This document shows, piece by piece, positions 6,303 to 14,292 of a stretch of 20,837 nt of DNA (position 1 is its first letter; every line of letters begins with the position of its first letter). This stretch comes from JBBIQS01 sp037442205 (lineage in GTDB: Bacteria; Myxococcota; Myxococcia; Myxococcales; UBA5297). Made by a program: the position numbers and the translations under genes. The notes beneath the pieces were generated by a model. The model did no database searches. It saw nothing but the letters and a program-made list of their open reading frames with translations, and was not told the DNA's origin. The stretch covers positions 1-20,837 of the forward strand of contig JBBIQS010000121.1 of the NCBI GenBank assembly GCA_037442205.1. Reading direction: 5' to 3'.

Positions 6303-7656
6303 GGTCCACCTCGATGCTCGGCAACCGCAACCGCAGGATCGTGTCAACGCCCTCGGCGTCCTCGCGAAGGCACCCGCCATGGGCCGAGGCGATCGTCGCC
6401 GCGACGCTGCGGCTGATGCCCAGGTCGTCATAGTCGCCGTACCTGTCGCAGGCTCTCTCCTCCAAAGGGAGCGGCTGAAATCGAATCCCGATCTCGCCGG
6501 AGCCGTCTCGCGCCCCGAGGGTCACGGTGACCTGCGCGCCCTTCGGCGACGTCCGGCAGGCGATGTCGATCAGGTTCTGGAGAGCAATCACCAAACGCTC
6601 CTGGTCGCCGCGAACCCAGGGGCTGGCAGCGATCTCGGTGCGAATCTCGCGCCTCCCGTCGGCCCGGCTCATCTCCGAGGCGACCTCGGCGATGAGCTGG
6701 CGGAGCTCCAGCTTGTTCATGAAGAGCTGAAGGGACCTGGAGCGGACGCGGGCCAGCACGAGGATGTTCTGCACCAGCCGATCGATCCGGCCGCATTGCC
6801 GCACCAGCGTCGCGGCGGCACGCTCGGGCAGCCCGGCTTGGCCCCGGGACAGGACCTGGATGTTGGTCTTGATGATGCTGACGGGCGTCTTCAGCGAGTG
6901 CGCCGCGCCGGCGAAGAACTGGTCGCGCACCCGTTCGAGATTCTCGACCTCGGTGACGTCGTGAAGGACGCTGACCACGAGCTCGGGCTGCTCGCCCGGG
7001 CGTTCCCGGACCGCCGCCGCGGTGATCGAGACGATGAGTTCCCCTCCGCCCGGAGGGTGCAGGATGGCCTTGTAATTCAGCGGTCCCCCCTCGTCGAACA
7101 CCCTCCGGGCTGCCAGATGTTCAGGCGGCACCAGCGAGCCATCGAGGTAGGAGATGCCGAAGCGGCGGGTGAACTCCACGGCGCCCATCCCGACCAGCTC
7201 TTCGAGCCGCTCGCAATGGAGCAATCGCAGCGCCGCCGGATTCGCGTAGCCGACCGTCTGGTCCCGGCGGACGAGCAGGATCCCGTCTGCGATGCTCTCG
7301 ACGACCGCCGAGACGACGTCCCTCGCGCGGGCGCTGCGCGAGGCTCCTCGAAAGGTCACCAGGTAGAGGAAGATGGCCGTCATGCCGACGAAGGCCCAGC
7401 CCTTGGCGGTCTCGATTCGCGTCACGACGCGCGGGTCGGTCGCGAAGGAGTAGAGCAAGAAGTCGGTGAAGAGCACCCAGAAGATCCCTGCGGCCACGAA
7501 GGCGCTGGCGACCAGCAGCGCCAGGCGTCGCGCCGAGGGCTTCGTGCGCGTGGTAATGCTCGGCCAGACCCCGATGGAGCTGGTGCGCATCCTCACCCCA
7601 GGTGGCGTGGCCGATTCGGCGGCTCGCTCGAGGACGATGGTTCGCGCATCGCTCAC
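6289..7656 (-). CDS. Membrane PAS-domain histidine kinase with degenerate catalytic domain
   Basis: 455 aa. Two membrane helices (about 44-70 and 86-102) with a short outside loop, a PAS domain (about 112-235), a HisKA domain with H253 in AAHSLKTPVSII (a PhoQ-like HSLKTP H-box), and a C-terminal HATPase-like region (about 345-446). That region ends normally with ASAHGG and LRLRLP, but its ATP-site motifs are eroded. The N-box reads NLIDIACRTSPKG, with Ile365 where NLxxNA has its Mg-binding Asn. The DxGxG box is replaced by FQPLPLE, and GxGLGL by YDDLGI. The frame is continuous, so this is not a frameshift. ATG 7656 is supported by GAGGG 8 bp upstream. It overlaps the receiver gene by 14 bp. 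It may be a pseudokinase, phosphatase or scaffold. Confidence 0.9.
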   Translation of the reverse strand: MSDARTIVLERAAESATPPGVRMRTSSIGVWPSITTRTKPSARRLALLVASAFVAAGIFWVLFTDFLLYSFATDPRVVTRIETAKGWAFVGMTAIFLYLVTFRGASRSARARDVVSAVVESIADGILLVRRDQTVGYANPAALRLLHCERLEELVGMGAVEFTRRFGISYLDGSLVPPEHLAARRVFDEGGPLNYKAILHPPGGGELIVSITAAAVRERPGEQPELVVSVLHDVTEVENLERVRDQFFAGAAHSLKTPVSIIKTNIQVLSRGQAGLPERAAATLVRQCGRIDRLVQNILVLARVRSRSLQLFMNKLELRQLIAEVASEMSRADGRREIRTEIAASPWVRGDQERLVIALQNLIDIACRTSPKGAQVTVTLGARDGSGEIGIRFQPLPLEERACDRYGDYDDLGISRSVAATIASAHGGCLREDAEGVDTILRLRLPSIEVDHGDG

Positions 7657-7959
7657 GCCCTCGCACCGACGTGGCCGAGACCATTATCACTGCCACGAAC
7701 TGGTTCCATCGTAGGGACGACTTCCCTGTCTCGAAATCCCCGCGAGGACACCATCGATGGGTTGGCGGTCCTCGAGGAAACGCCTGCCCCTCCCGCGCCG
7801 TCCGTCCCCTCAGACTGAGGCTTCCGGTCTTGACGCGCTCCCTCTCATTTCGCGCCCTGGCGTGGGCTGCCCTAGGCCGGCACCGCGTCGCACGCAGGCA
7901 TCGACCGTCGCTGGCAAGACGAGGCATCATGGCGGCTTGCAGCTCGCTGGAGACCTCCC
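7657..7959. other. Divergent intergenic region between kinase and amidase
   Basis: 303 bp without a gene. It holds an AT-rich patch with a good minus-strand -10-like box (7683-7688) and, on the plus strand, TTGACG at 7830-7835 with no matching -10. GGAG just before ATG 7960 serves the amidase. Confidence 0.5.
7683..7688 (-). promoter_or_regulatory. Candidate -10 box for the kinase/receiver operon
   Basis: GATAAT read on the minus strand, in the most AT-rich spot of the intergenic region, about 27 bp before the kinase ATG. No clear -35 partner. Confidence 0.35.
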
Positions 7960-10908
7960 ATGAATCTCTCCCTGCTCCCGCTCCTCGGGCTTCTGGTTGC
8001 CGCCTCCCCCTCGCCGCAGGAGCGGTTGCGCGAGGCCGTCTCCCGGCTCGCCGAATCTCCGCTGCGCGCGCCGGGCGGCGCCCCGCTGTTCCCCCGCGAT
8101 CTGCAGGTCATCTCGGTGGCCGAAGGTCCGGATCGGCTCCGGATCCGCTTGGGCGGCACCTGGACTCTCCCCGCCGATCCCGCCGAGGCCGAGCTGGTCG
8201 AGGAGCTGCGGCTAGAGACGCTGCTGGGGGCGATGGCCGCGGCCGAGCTGCCGGCGGGCGTGGAGCTCGAAGTCCCCGCTGACCGCGGCTACCGGGTCCT
8301 GGGCGGAATCTCTCTCCCCACGCCGCTGACGCTCGAAGGCCCGCCGCCGATGGTGCTGCCGGTCCCCAAGCTTCCCCTGGGCGCGGCGCTGGCCGGCAAG
8401 CGGATCGCCATCTCCGCCGGCCATGGCTGGGTAACTTCCGCCAACGGCTGGGACACTCAGCGCTCGCTGTGGTCCTTCGTCGGCTGCGGCAGCTGCCGCG
8501 GCATCGTCGAGGACTTCTACAACGCCGAGGTGGTGGACCTGCACCTGGTGCCGCTGCTGCAGGGAATGGGCGCCGAGGTGATCCTGGTGCGCGAGCCGGA
8601 CAACTCCACCGATCCCTTCCAGATCGCCGACGACGGCGACTCGTCCTGCGTGCCGACCGGGACCTGGACGGCGGGGAGCATGGCCGGCGCCGGCTACGGC
8701 TCGGACTACCTGGTCAACGCCCCCGGCGCCGGCGGCAAGATGACCTGCACCCTCGCCAACACCAAGGGGCTGCGGCACGCCTACACGCGCTGGGTCGAGG
8801 GCGGCAACCGCACCACCGACGCGCTGCTGGAGCTGACCCACGCCGGCGGCGTGACGCCCTTCGACTTCAACCAGCGCTTGACCGGCGGCTTCTGGCTCGA
8901 CCTGGGCAAGTTCTGGTTCGGCCCCTCGGCCATCTTCACCCTCTCCACCCCATCCACCGACGGCTACCTGATCGCCGACGCGGTGAAGGTGGGCGGCGGC
9001 ATCCACTCCGACTCCGGCAAGCCGTGGTGGCAGATGGCGGCCAAGAGCTACGTCCCCTGGGCCGGCGCCTCGTCGACGACCTTGGGCAACGGCGACGTCA
9101 CCATCCGCCCGCGCTACCTGAGCGAGATGAGGGCCGACGCGCTGATCTCCTTCCACGGCAACGCCACCGGCATCACTGGCGGCACGGCCACCAGCGGTAC
9201 CTCGACCTACCGCTACAGCTGCAGCTCGGGCGGCAGCCCCTATGCCGACTACTCGCCCAGCGATTCGGCGACCAACTGCGACGCCCCGGCCGGCTCGAAG
9301 CTGCTGATGGACCTGGTCCACCCGGCGATGCTGCGCCGGCTGCGCGCCGACTGGGATCCGAACTGGCGCGACAAGGGCCGGCTGGTGGCCAACTTCGGCG
9401 AGCTGCGCGAGGTCTCGGGGACCACCTCCAACCCCGGCCCGTCGATCCCGGCGATCCTGATCGAGAGCGCCTTCTTCGACAACCTGCAGAACCCGGCCGG
9501 CAACCCGCCGCCGCGGTATCCCGACAACCGCTCGATGCAGGATCCCCGCTTCCGCGAGGCGATCGCCTACGGCATCGCCGAGGGGCTGGCGCAGTACTTC
9601 GACGTCAACGCCGGCCCGCCGCCGCCGCGCCCCGACGGCCTGCGGGCGCTCAACCGCGGCGACGGGACGCTGCTGGTCTCCTGGCATCCGGTGGCCGGCG
9701 CCACCGGCTACCGGCTGCAGATCCTGGAAGACCCCGGCGAGGACCGCGCCCGCGCCTGGGACGCCGGGCGCATGGTCAACGACACGCAGATCGTGCTCGG
9801 CGACCTGACGCCGCGAAAGACCTACGCTTTCCGAGTGCGGGCGGCCAACGCCGACGGCGAGGGGCTGGCCTCGGCGGCGGTGGCGGCGCGCTTCCGTGGC
9901 GCCAAGCTGCTCGACGGGGTGTCGGCGGCGGAGGTGCTCTACGTCAACGCCTACGACCGCCGCGACGCCTGGGTCCAGGAGCGCGACAACGACCTGAGCT
10001 ACGCGGTGGAGCACGCCGCGGCGCTGACCGGCGCCGACCTCTTCTTCGACGGCGCGCTGGACGAGGTGGTGGAGGACGGAACCGTGCCGCTGGCCGGCTA
10101 CCGGCTGATCGACTACGCCGCGGGCAAGGACGGGACCGAGCACGATGCGGTCTCCAAGCCGATGCAGCAGCGACTCAAGGACGCGCTGGCTTCGGGAGTG
10201 GCGCTGATGGCCTCGGGCGAGGAGTTGGCCTTCGACCTGGGCCACAACGGCGACGCCGCCGATCAGGCCTTCCTGGAGCAGGTGCTGGGAGCGACCTATC
10301 TCGCCGACGACTCGGGCGCGCACCAGATGCAGGGCATCGCCGCCGGCCCCTTCGCCTCGCTCAACGTGGATCTCGACGACGGGACCAAGGGCGTCTACGC
10401 CACCTCGTGGCCGGACGTCTTCGGGGCGGCGACCGGGGCCACGGCGGTGATGAACTGGCCAGACGGGCGGGCGGCGGCGGTGTGGAAGGACAAGGTGATG
10501 ACCTTCGGAGTCGGGCTGGAGGTGGTGGTCCCCGACGCCAGCCGGATCGAACTGTTCCGCAGGGCGATCGACACCCTGGCGCCGGGGATCGTGCGCGGCG
10601 ACCTGGATCTCGACGGCGCCTCGGACGCGTGCGAGCAGCAGAACGGAATGGACTGGCGCGACGCCCACGACGGCGCCCAAGGGTGTCCGCCGAAGATCAC
10701 TCCGCCGGTCGCCGATGCCGGAACGGCCGAAGCCGACGCCGGGGGCAAGCCGGCGAGCCGCTACGGCTGCGGCTGCACGAGCGCGGCGGGACCGAGCTTG
10801 GGCGGGTGGCTGGTGCTGCTGGCGAGCTTGGGCGCGCGGCGGCGGGCGAGGTGTCGGTGGTCGGTTCGCCGCGCGCCCGCCCCGATCAAGCGCCTCGGCG
10901 ATCGCTGA
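7960..10908 (+). CDS. Secreted N-acetylmuramoyl-L-alanine amidase-like protein with golvesin-like insert, FN3 and MYXO-CTERM tail
   Basis: 982 aa with a signal peptide (LLPLLGLLVAASP). The Amidase_3 core would cleave the muramoyl-alanine bond of peptidoglycan using zinc: H155 (SAGHG), E184 (VEDFYNAE), H399 (SFHGNA) and catalytic E502 (PAILIESAFFDN). A golvesin/xanthan-lyase-type beta domain (about 300-346: GFWLDLGKFWF ... GYLIADAVKVGGG) is inserted in the core. Then come an FN3 domain (about 556-645), a Rossmann/GATase-like region (about 655-875: AEVLYVNAYDRRD, LMASGEELAFDLG), an acidic DLDLDGASDACE motif (881-892), an Ala/Asp linker and a MYXO-CTERM-like tail: YGCGC (935-939), hydrophobic WLVLLASLGA, ARRRAR. 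This tail predicts processing and surface anchoring. About 20 further residues follow, and their end and stop codon lie in a dispersed repeat. ATG 7960 has GGAG upstream. The golvesin and GATase-like calls are less certain than the amidase. Confidence 0.88.
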   Translation: MNLSLLPLLGLLVAASPSPQERLREAVSRLAESPLRAPGGAPLFPRDLQVISVAEGPDRLRIRLGGTWTLPADPAEAELVEELRLETLLGAMAAAELPAGVELEVPADRGYRVLGGISLPTPLTLEGPPPMVLPVPKLPLGAALAGKRIAISAGHGWVTSANGWDTQRSLWSFVGCGSCRGIVEDFYNAEVVDLHLVPLLQGMGAEVILVREPDNSTDPFQIADDGDSSCVPTGTWTAGSMAGAGYGSDYLVNAPGAGGKMTCTLANTKGLRHAYTRWVEGGNRTTDALLELTHAGGVTPFDFNQRLTGGFWLDLGKFWFGPSAIFTLSTPSTDGYLIADAVKVGGGIHSDSGKPWWQMAAKSYVPWAGASSTTLGNGDVTIRPRYLSEMRADALISFHGNATGITGGTATSGTSTYRYSCSSGGSPYADYSPSDSATNCDAPAGSKLLMDLVHPAMLRRLRADWDPNWRDKGRLVANFGELREVSGTTSNPGPSIPAILIESAFFDNLQNPAGNPPPRYPDNRSMQDPRFREAIAYGIAEGLAQYFDVNAGPPPPRPDGLRALNRGDGTLLVSWHPVAGATGYRLQILEDPGEDRARAWDAGRMVNDTQIVLGDLTPRKTYAFRVRAANADGEGLASAAVAARFRGAKLLDGVSAAEVLYVNAYDRRDAWVQERDNDLSYAVEHAAALTGADLFFDGALDEVVEDGTVPLAGYRLIDYAAGKDGTEHDAVSKPMQQRLKDALASGVALMASGEELAFDLGHNGDAADQAFLEQVLGATYLADDSGAHQMQGIAAGPFASLNVDLDDGTKGVYATSWPDVFGAATGATAVMNWPDGRAAAVWKDKVMTFGVGLEVVVPDASRIELFRRAIDTLAPGIVRGDLDLDGASDACEQQNGMDWRDAHDGAQGCPPKITPPVADAGTAEADAGGKPASRYGCGCTSAAGPSLGGWLVLLASLGARRRARCRWSVRRAPAPIKRLGDR

Positions 10909-10914
10909 CACTGG
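10861..10914 (-). repeat. Diverged copy A of the gene-tail repeat
   Basis: Matches 17463-17516 at 44 of 54 positions, including a 23-bp perfect core at 10889-10911. It overlaps the end of the amidase gene and supplies its stop codon. On the minus strand it would read SAIAEALDRGGRAA, close to the end of the 17463-17864 product. Confidence 0.8.
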
Positions 10915-10966
10915 CCGCGGAGGCGCTCGTCCCAGGCCGCCAGCTTCCCGGCCAGCGGCCGAGCGT

Positions 10967-11353
10967 TCACCCAGGTTCCATGGACGCGCGTTCGTCCAGG
11001 AACTTCCGGATCGCGCCCTGCAGCACCTCAATGCCGATCGGCTTCGGCAGGAATCGGACACGACCCGGATCCTGCAGGAGCGCTCCCAGAGCGTCGCTCC
11101 CCGCGTAGCCGGAGAACAGCAACACCGGCAGCGGCGGATGCATGAGGGAGATCCTTCTCACGAGCTCCAATCCGTCGCACACCGGCATCCGGACGTCGCT
11201 GATCACGAGGTCGGGGCGCTGCACGGCGATCCGCTCGATCGCCTCCAGCCCGTTGGCCGCGGTGGCCACTTCGTAGCCCTCGAGCGCCAGGAGCTCCGCG
11301 AGCATCTCGCGGAGGTCCTGCTCGTCCTCGGCTATGACCAGCCGCGTGGCCAT
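10967..11353 (-). CDS. Single-domain response regulator
   Basis: 128 aa, receiver domain only: acidic residues E9/D10 (VIAEDEQD), phosphoacceptor D53 (LVISDVRMPVCDG), S81 in LLFSGY, and K104 in FLPKPIG. All phosphotransfer residues are present. It starts 12 bp after the stop of the kinase gene at 11366 and is surely co-transcribed with it. Having no output domain, it should act by protein contact or within a phosphorelay. Its 3' end converges with the amidase gene, 58 bp away. It is related only generally to the other receiver at 5934, so the two pairs look like independent systems rather than a recent duplication. Confidence 0.94.
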   Translation of the reverse strand: MATRLVIAEDEQDLREMLAELLALEGYEVATAANGLEAIERIAVQRPDLVISDVRMPVCDGLELVRRISLMHPPLPVLLFSGYAGSDALGALLQDPGRVRFLPKPIGIEVLQGAIRKFLDERASMEPG

Positions 11354-11365
11354 GGAGAAATGCTC

Positions 11366-12745
11366 CTACTCCTTCGCCGCCACCGGCAAGCGAAGAACCA
11401 AACGAGTGGTAGCGCTCGCCTGGTCGAGGAAAAGCGTGCCGCCATGGCTCTCGGCGATTGCCTTGGAGATGCTGAGCCCGAGGCCGCTGCCCTGCCCGAT
11501 CGGCTTGGTGGTGAAGAAGGGCTCCATGATTCGGGCTGCCACCTCGGCCGGAATGCTGCCTGAATCCTCGACGGCGAGCTCGAGCTCCGCGTCACGCCGC
11601 GCGCCGGTCACCCGGATCCACTTCTGCTCGAGGTGCGCGACCGCGTCGATCGCGTTGTCGAGGAGGTGCGCGACCAGCAGTGAGAGCTCGGTCGGGTCGC
11701 CGAGCACCGGCCACGGGCCGGTCTCGAGGTGCCGGGTGAACGCGATTCCCGCTTCCTCGGTCTGGGCTGCGTACCCCGCGAGGCGCTCGTCGAGGACGAG
11801 GCGCAGGTCGATTCGCCGGTACACACCCGCGCCCTCCCTCGCCAGGCGGCGGAGCACTTCGGTGATCTTCGAGATTCGCTCGATCACCTGATGGATCCCG
11901 CTCACGTGCGAGAAGATGCGCTCCCGGGTGAGGCGGCCGTGTTCCGCGTCGGCCCGGACGTGATCCGCGTGGAGCGCGATGATCGACAGTGGCGTGTTCA
12001 GCTCGTGGGCCACGCCTCCCGCCATCCGCCCGAGGCTGGCGAGCTTCTTCGCTTCCCACAGCCGTTCCTCGGCGCTGGTGAGCTGGTTCGCCCGCCGCTG
12101 TACCTCGACTTCGAGTTGCGCGTTGCGCTGCCGCAGCGTGTGCTCCACCACCATCATCGGCATCAGGATGGAGAGGATGTGGAACAGCGCGAAGGCGATC
12201 CCGGATCCCACCAGGTACAGCTCGGGCCGCGGCCGGAAGTACGGGTAGTCGAAGTAGTGGAGCGTCATGAGGAGCGCGGTGCCGAAGAACATCTTCTCCA
12301 CGGTCGTCATCGGCGGCTTGCGGCTGCGCAGGCAGCGGAGCGCGACGTAGGGATACGGCGAGACGCACCCCACCACCAGCACGCTCTCGTAGATCACGAA
12401 CGGCGCGCCGAGCCGGGCGAGAACCCCTGCGCCCGCCACCGTCCCGAGGAACTGGAGCAGCGGCGGCCTCATGTCGATGGGCACTTCGACCACCTCGGCC
12501 AGCACCGACCCGAGCAGCGCCTGGCTGATCACGGTGCCAGTGGCCGCGACGAGCGCCATCGGAAAGCCGATCTCCCGGAAGGCGCCGTTCGCGACGCTCA
12601 TCATGAGAATGGAGACCCAATAGATCATGACGAGCTTCTTCGCTCGCCCGCGCTCGGTCCAGTACTGCATCGCCGCGACGACGATGTTGATCACGATCGT
12701 CGCCGAGTAGAACGCGTAGACGACTGCGACGAGCTCGGACTTCAT
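11366..12745 (-). CDS. Histidine kinase with multi-helix membrane sensor domain
   Basis: 459 aa. The N-terminal 200 residues are hydrophobic with about six or seven helices (for example 5-28, 38-55, 116-137, 176-199), an integral-membrane sensor rather than a periplasmic one. A coiled coil (about 203-235) leads to a HisKA domain with H247 (GGVAHELNTPLSII). The HATPase domain has its N-box (LLDNAIDAV, N364), a shortened G1 box (EDSGSIPAE, one residue shorter than DxGxGIP), then MEPFFTTKPIGQGSGLGLSI and ESHGG. It ends at LRLPVAAKE. The motifs indicate an active kinase, unlike the one at 6289. ATG 12745 has only a distant GGAGGGGG. It is upstream of, and co-transcribed with, the receiver at 10967, its likely substrate. 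Confidence 0.93.
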   Translation of the reverse strand: MKSELVAVVYAFYSATIVINIVVAAMQYWTERGRAKKLVMIYWVSILMMSVANGAFREIGFPMALVAATGTVISQALLGSVLAEVVEVPIDMRPPLLQFLGTVAGAGVLARLGAPFVIYESVLVVGCVSPYPYVALRCLRSRKPPMTTVEKMFFGTALLMTLHYFDYPYFRPRPELYLVGSGIAFALFHILSILMPMMVVEHTLRQRNAQLEVEVQRRANQLTSAEERLWEAKKLASLGRMAGGVAHELNTPLSIIALHADHVRADAEHGRLTRERIFSHVSGIHQVIERISKITEVLRRLAREGAGVYRRIDLRLVLDERLAGYAAQTEEAGIAFTRHLETGPWPVLGDPTELSLLVAHLLDNAIDAVAHLEQKWIRVTGARRDAELELAVEDSGSIPAEVAARIMEPFFTTKPIGQGSGLGLSISKAIAESHGGTLFLDQASATTRLVLRLPVAAKE

Positions 12746-13060
12746 GACCCGGGCGAGGCCCCCTCCAGCTCGCGGCCGCCGCCCGCACGCGCGGGCAGGC
12801 AGGCTGCGTCAGCCGCGGCATTCGAGGTCTTTCGGGTGCTGCGGTTGGCGGCCATCTGGCGAACCCATCAAAAAACAACCGGTCTCGGCCTGCGCTCGAT
12901 TCCGCTGGGCAACGGGTCCTCTGACCGGCGGCCCACTCCCTGGCCGCTGGGCGGGTCGAGCGAGTCTCCCGGCCGAGGTGCCCATTCGCCGCTGGGAAGC
13001 GCCTCGCCACCGCTCCCCGCTCGCCGCCTGGCCGGCCAGCGAAGTGACTCGCCGGCACTG
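12746..13060. other. Gene-free region upstream of the second kinase
   Basis: No convincing coding sequence on either strand. It contains a GCCCGC/GCGGGC hairpin with a 4-nt loop at 12781-12796, in the kinase leader if transcription starts upstream, and a short A-run (CAAAAAACAA, about 12868-12878) that stands out in this GC-rich DNA. The kinase promoter should lie here but I cannot place it. Confidence 0.4.
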
Positions 13061-13305
13061 CTACTGCCGGGCAGGCGGGGAACGGGTTCGGACTCGGTCG
13101 GAGGGGTAGCGAGGCGAAGTGCAGCCGGCCGGGGAGGTGGCGGTCACCGTGCGCGTCTGGGTGCCGTCAGCCTGGCAGGCGGCCCAGGCTGAGTAGGTGT
13201 CGCTGCGAGTCCCGGGAGGCGGAGTCGTTCCCGCCACTGCCTCGGCGACTGCTTGGACCTCGGCAGGAGAAAGCCCCTTGGTCCCGTCCGGACGGGGTTG
13301 AACGA
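13061..13305 (-). pseudogene. Remnant of a secreted protein with a thrombospondin-like C-terminal motif
   Basis: The minus strand reads RPDGTKGLSPAEVQAVAEAV, a Pro-rich joint, then YSAWAACQADGTQTRTVTAT and SPAGCTSP before degenerating to a stop at 13061. The W-x-x-C...GTQTRTV...P-x-G-C pattern is typical of thrombospondin type-1-like domains at the ends of myxobacterial surface proteins. There is no start codon context, and the upstream part is missing: the plus-strand NAGPA gene begins at 13319. The final Cys pair expected of the domain is also absent. It is therefore a fragment rather than a gene. The minus frame stays open further upstream, but that part is the shadow of the NAGPA gene. 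Confidence 0.6.
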
Positions 13306-13318
13306 CCAACCGCTCACC

Positions 13319-14131
13319 ATGTCCGCGATCCTGCTTGCCGCCGTTTTCTGTGCCGCGCCGTCGCCATGGCGCGCGCTCTCGCCTGGCCTCGAGCTGGGCG
13401 AATTCAAGATGGGCGCCCTTTCGAGCCACGGCGACTCGACGGCGACCGTGCTGCGCATCGATCCCAAGCGCTGGAGGCTGTCGCTGGAGAGCGCCAAGCG
13501 CGAGGGGCTGCCCTCGGGAATCGCGGCGCCGCGCTGGGCCTCGCTCAAGGACCTCACCGCGGTGGTCAACGCCGGGATGTTCGACCTGGAGGACGCCCGT
13601 TCGCCGGTCGGCTACGCGCGGGTGGACCGCGTGGAGCTCAAGTCGAAGGCGAACCGCTACCAGGGCTACCTCGTCGCCGAGCCGACCGAGCCGGGCCTGG
13701 CGCCGGTGCGCATCCTCGACGTGGCGGCCGACGACGTGAAGTCGCTGCTGCCCAAGTACCGGATCGTCCTGCAGGGGCTCTTGATGGTGAACGCCAAGGG
13801 ACAGAACGCCTGGCCGCCGCGACAGCGCAAGTGGAGCGCGGTGGTCTTCGCCCTGGACGCCCAGGGCCGCATGCTCTGGATCCACTGCCGCTCGCCGTAC
13901 GAGCCGCACACCTTCATCGAGCTCTTGCGCAGGCTGCCGCTCGACGTCGCGCGGATGGTCTACATGGAAGGTGGCCCCGAGGCGTCGCTCTGGGCGCGCG
14001 CCGGCGGCGAGACGATTGAACGCACCGGCAGCTACGAGACCGACTTCAACGAGAACGACGACAACCGGCGCTTCTGGGACATCCCCAACGTCTTCGGAAT
14101 CCGGCCCAGCGCACCGGCCGCGGCGCCGTGA
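13319..14131 (+). CDS. Phosphodiester glycosidase family protein (NAGPA domain), exported
   Basis: 270 aa from ATG 13319 with a short signal peptide (MSAILLAAVFCAAPSP). The mature part matches the NAGPA domain (PF09992), named after the enzyme that removes GlcNAc from phosphodiester-linked mannose; bacterial members are thought to act on envelope or exopolysaccharide phosphodiesters. Motifs: VVNAGMFDLED (82-92), SPVGYARVDR (95-104), VYMEGGPEASLWA (214-226, the family's D/E-GG-P-S site) and DIPNVFGIRPS (254-264). Its substrate here is unknown. The ribosome site is weak; an in-frame TTG at 13253 would put a charged stretch before the signal peptide and is less likely. The gene starts right beside a decayed minus-strand fragment, so its promoter must lie in that DNA. 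Confidence 0.86.
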   Translation: MSAILLAAVFCAAPSPWRALSPGLELGEFKMGALSSHGDSTATVLRIDPKRWRLSLESAKREGLPSGIAAPRWASLKDLTAVVNAGMFDLEDARSPVGYARVDRVELKSKANRYQGYLVAEPTEPGLAPVRILDVAADDVKSLLPKYRIVLQGLLMVNAKGQNAWPPRQRKWSAVVFALDAQGRMLWIHCRSPYEPHTFIELLRRLPLDVARMVYMEGGPEASLWARAGGETIERTGSYETDFNENDDNRRFWDIPNVFGIRPSAPAAAP

Positions 14132-14292
14132 GGCTCGGCGCGGTTCGGCTCGCGACGGAACCGGGCTCGGCCGGATGGTCGGCGGGCCCGGGCGCGCGGC
14201 GGCGGCGAAGGCCTTCGGTTCCCTGAGAAATCGCCGCTGGCCCTCCGCCGCGCTAGATTCGTGTCCTGATTTGGGGCCGGAGGGAGCCTGTG

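Noticed and set aside
8212..11061. Very long antisense frame of 949 codons opposite the amidase, and another plus-strand frame of 879 codons (8469-11108)
   Set aside because: Products are Arg/Gly/Ala/His-rich with no motifs. GC-rich codon use removes stops from other frames, and the amidase frame explains the region.
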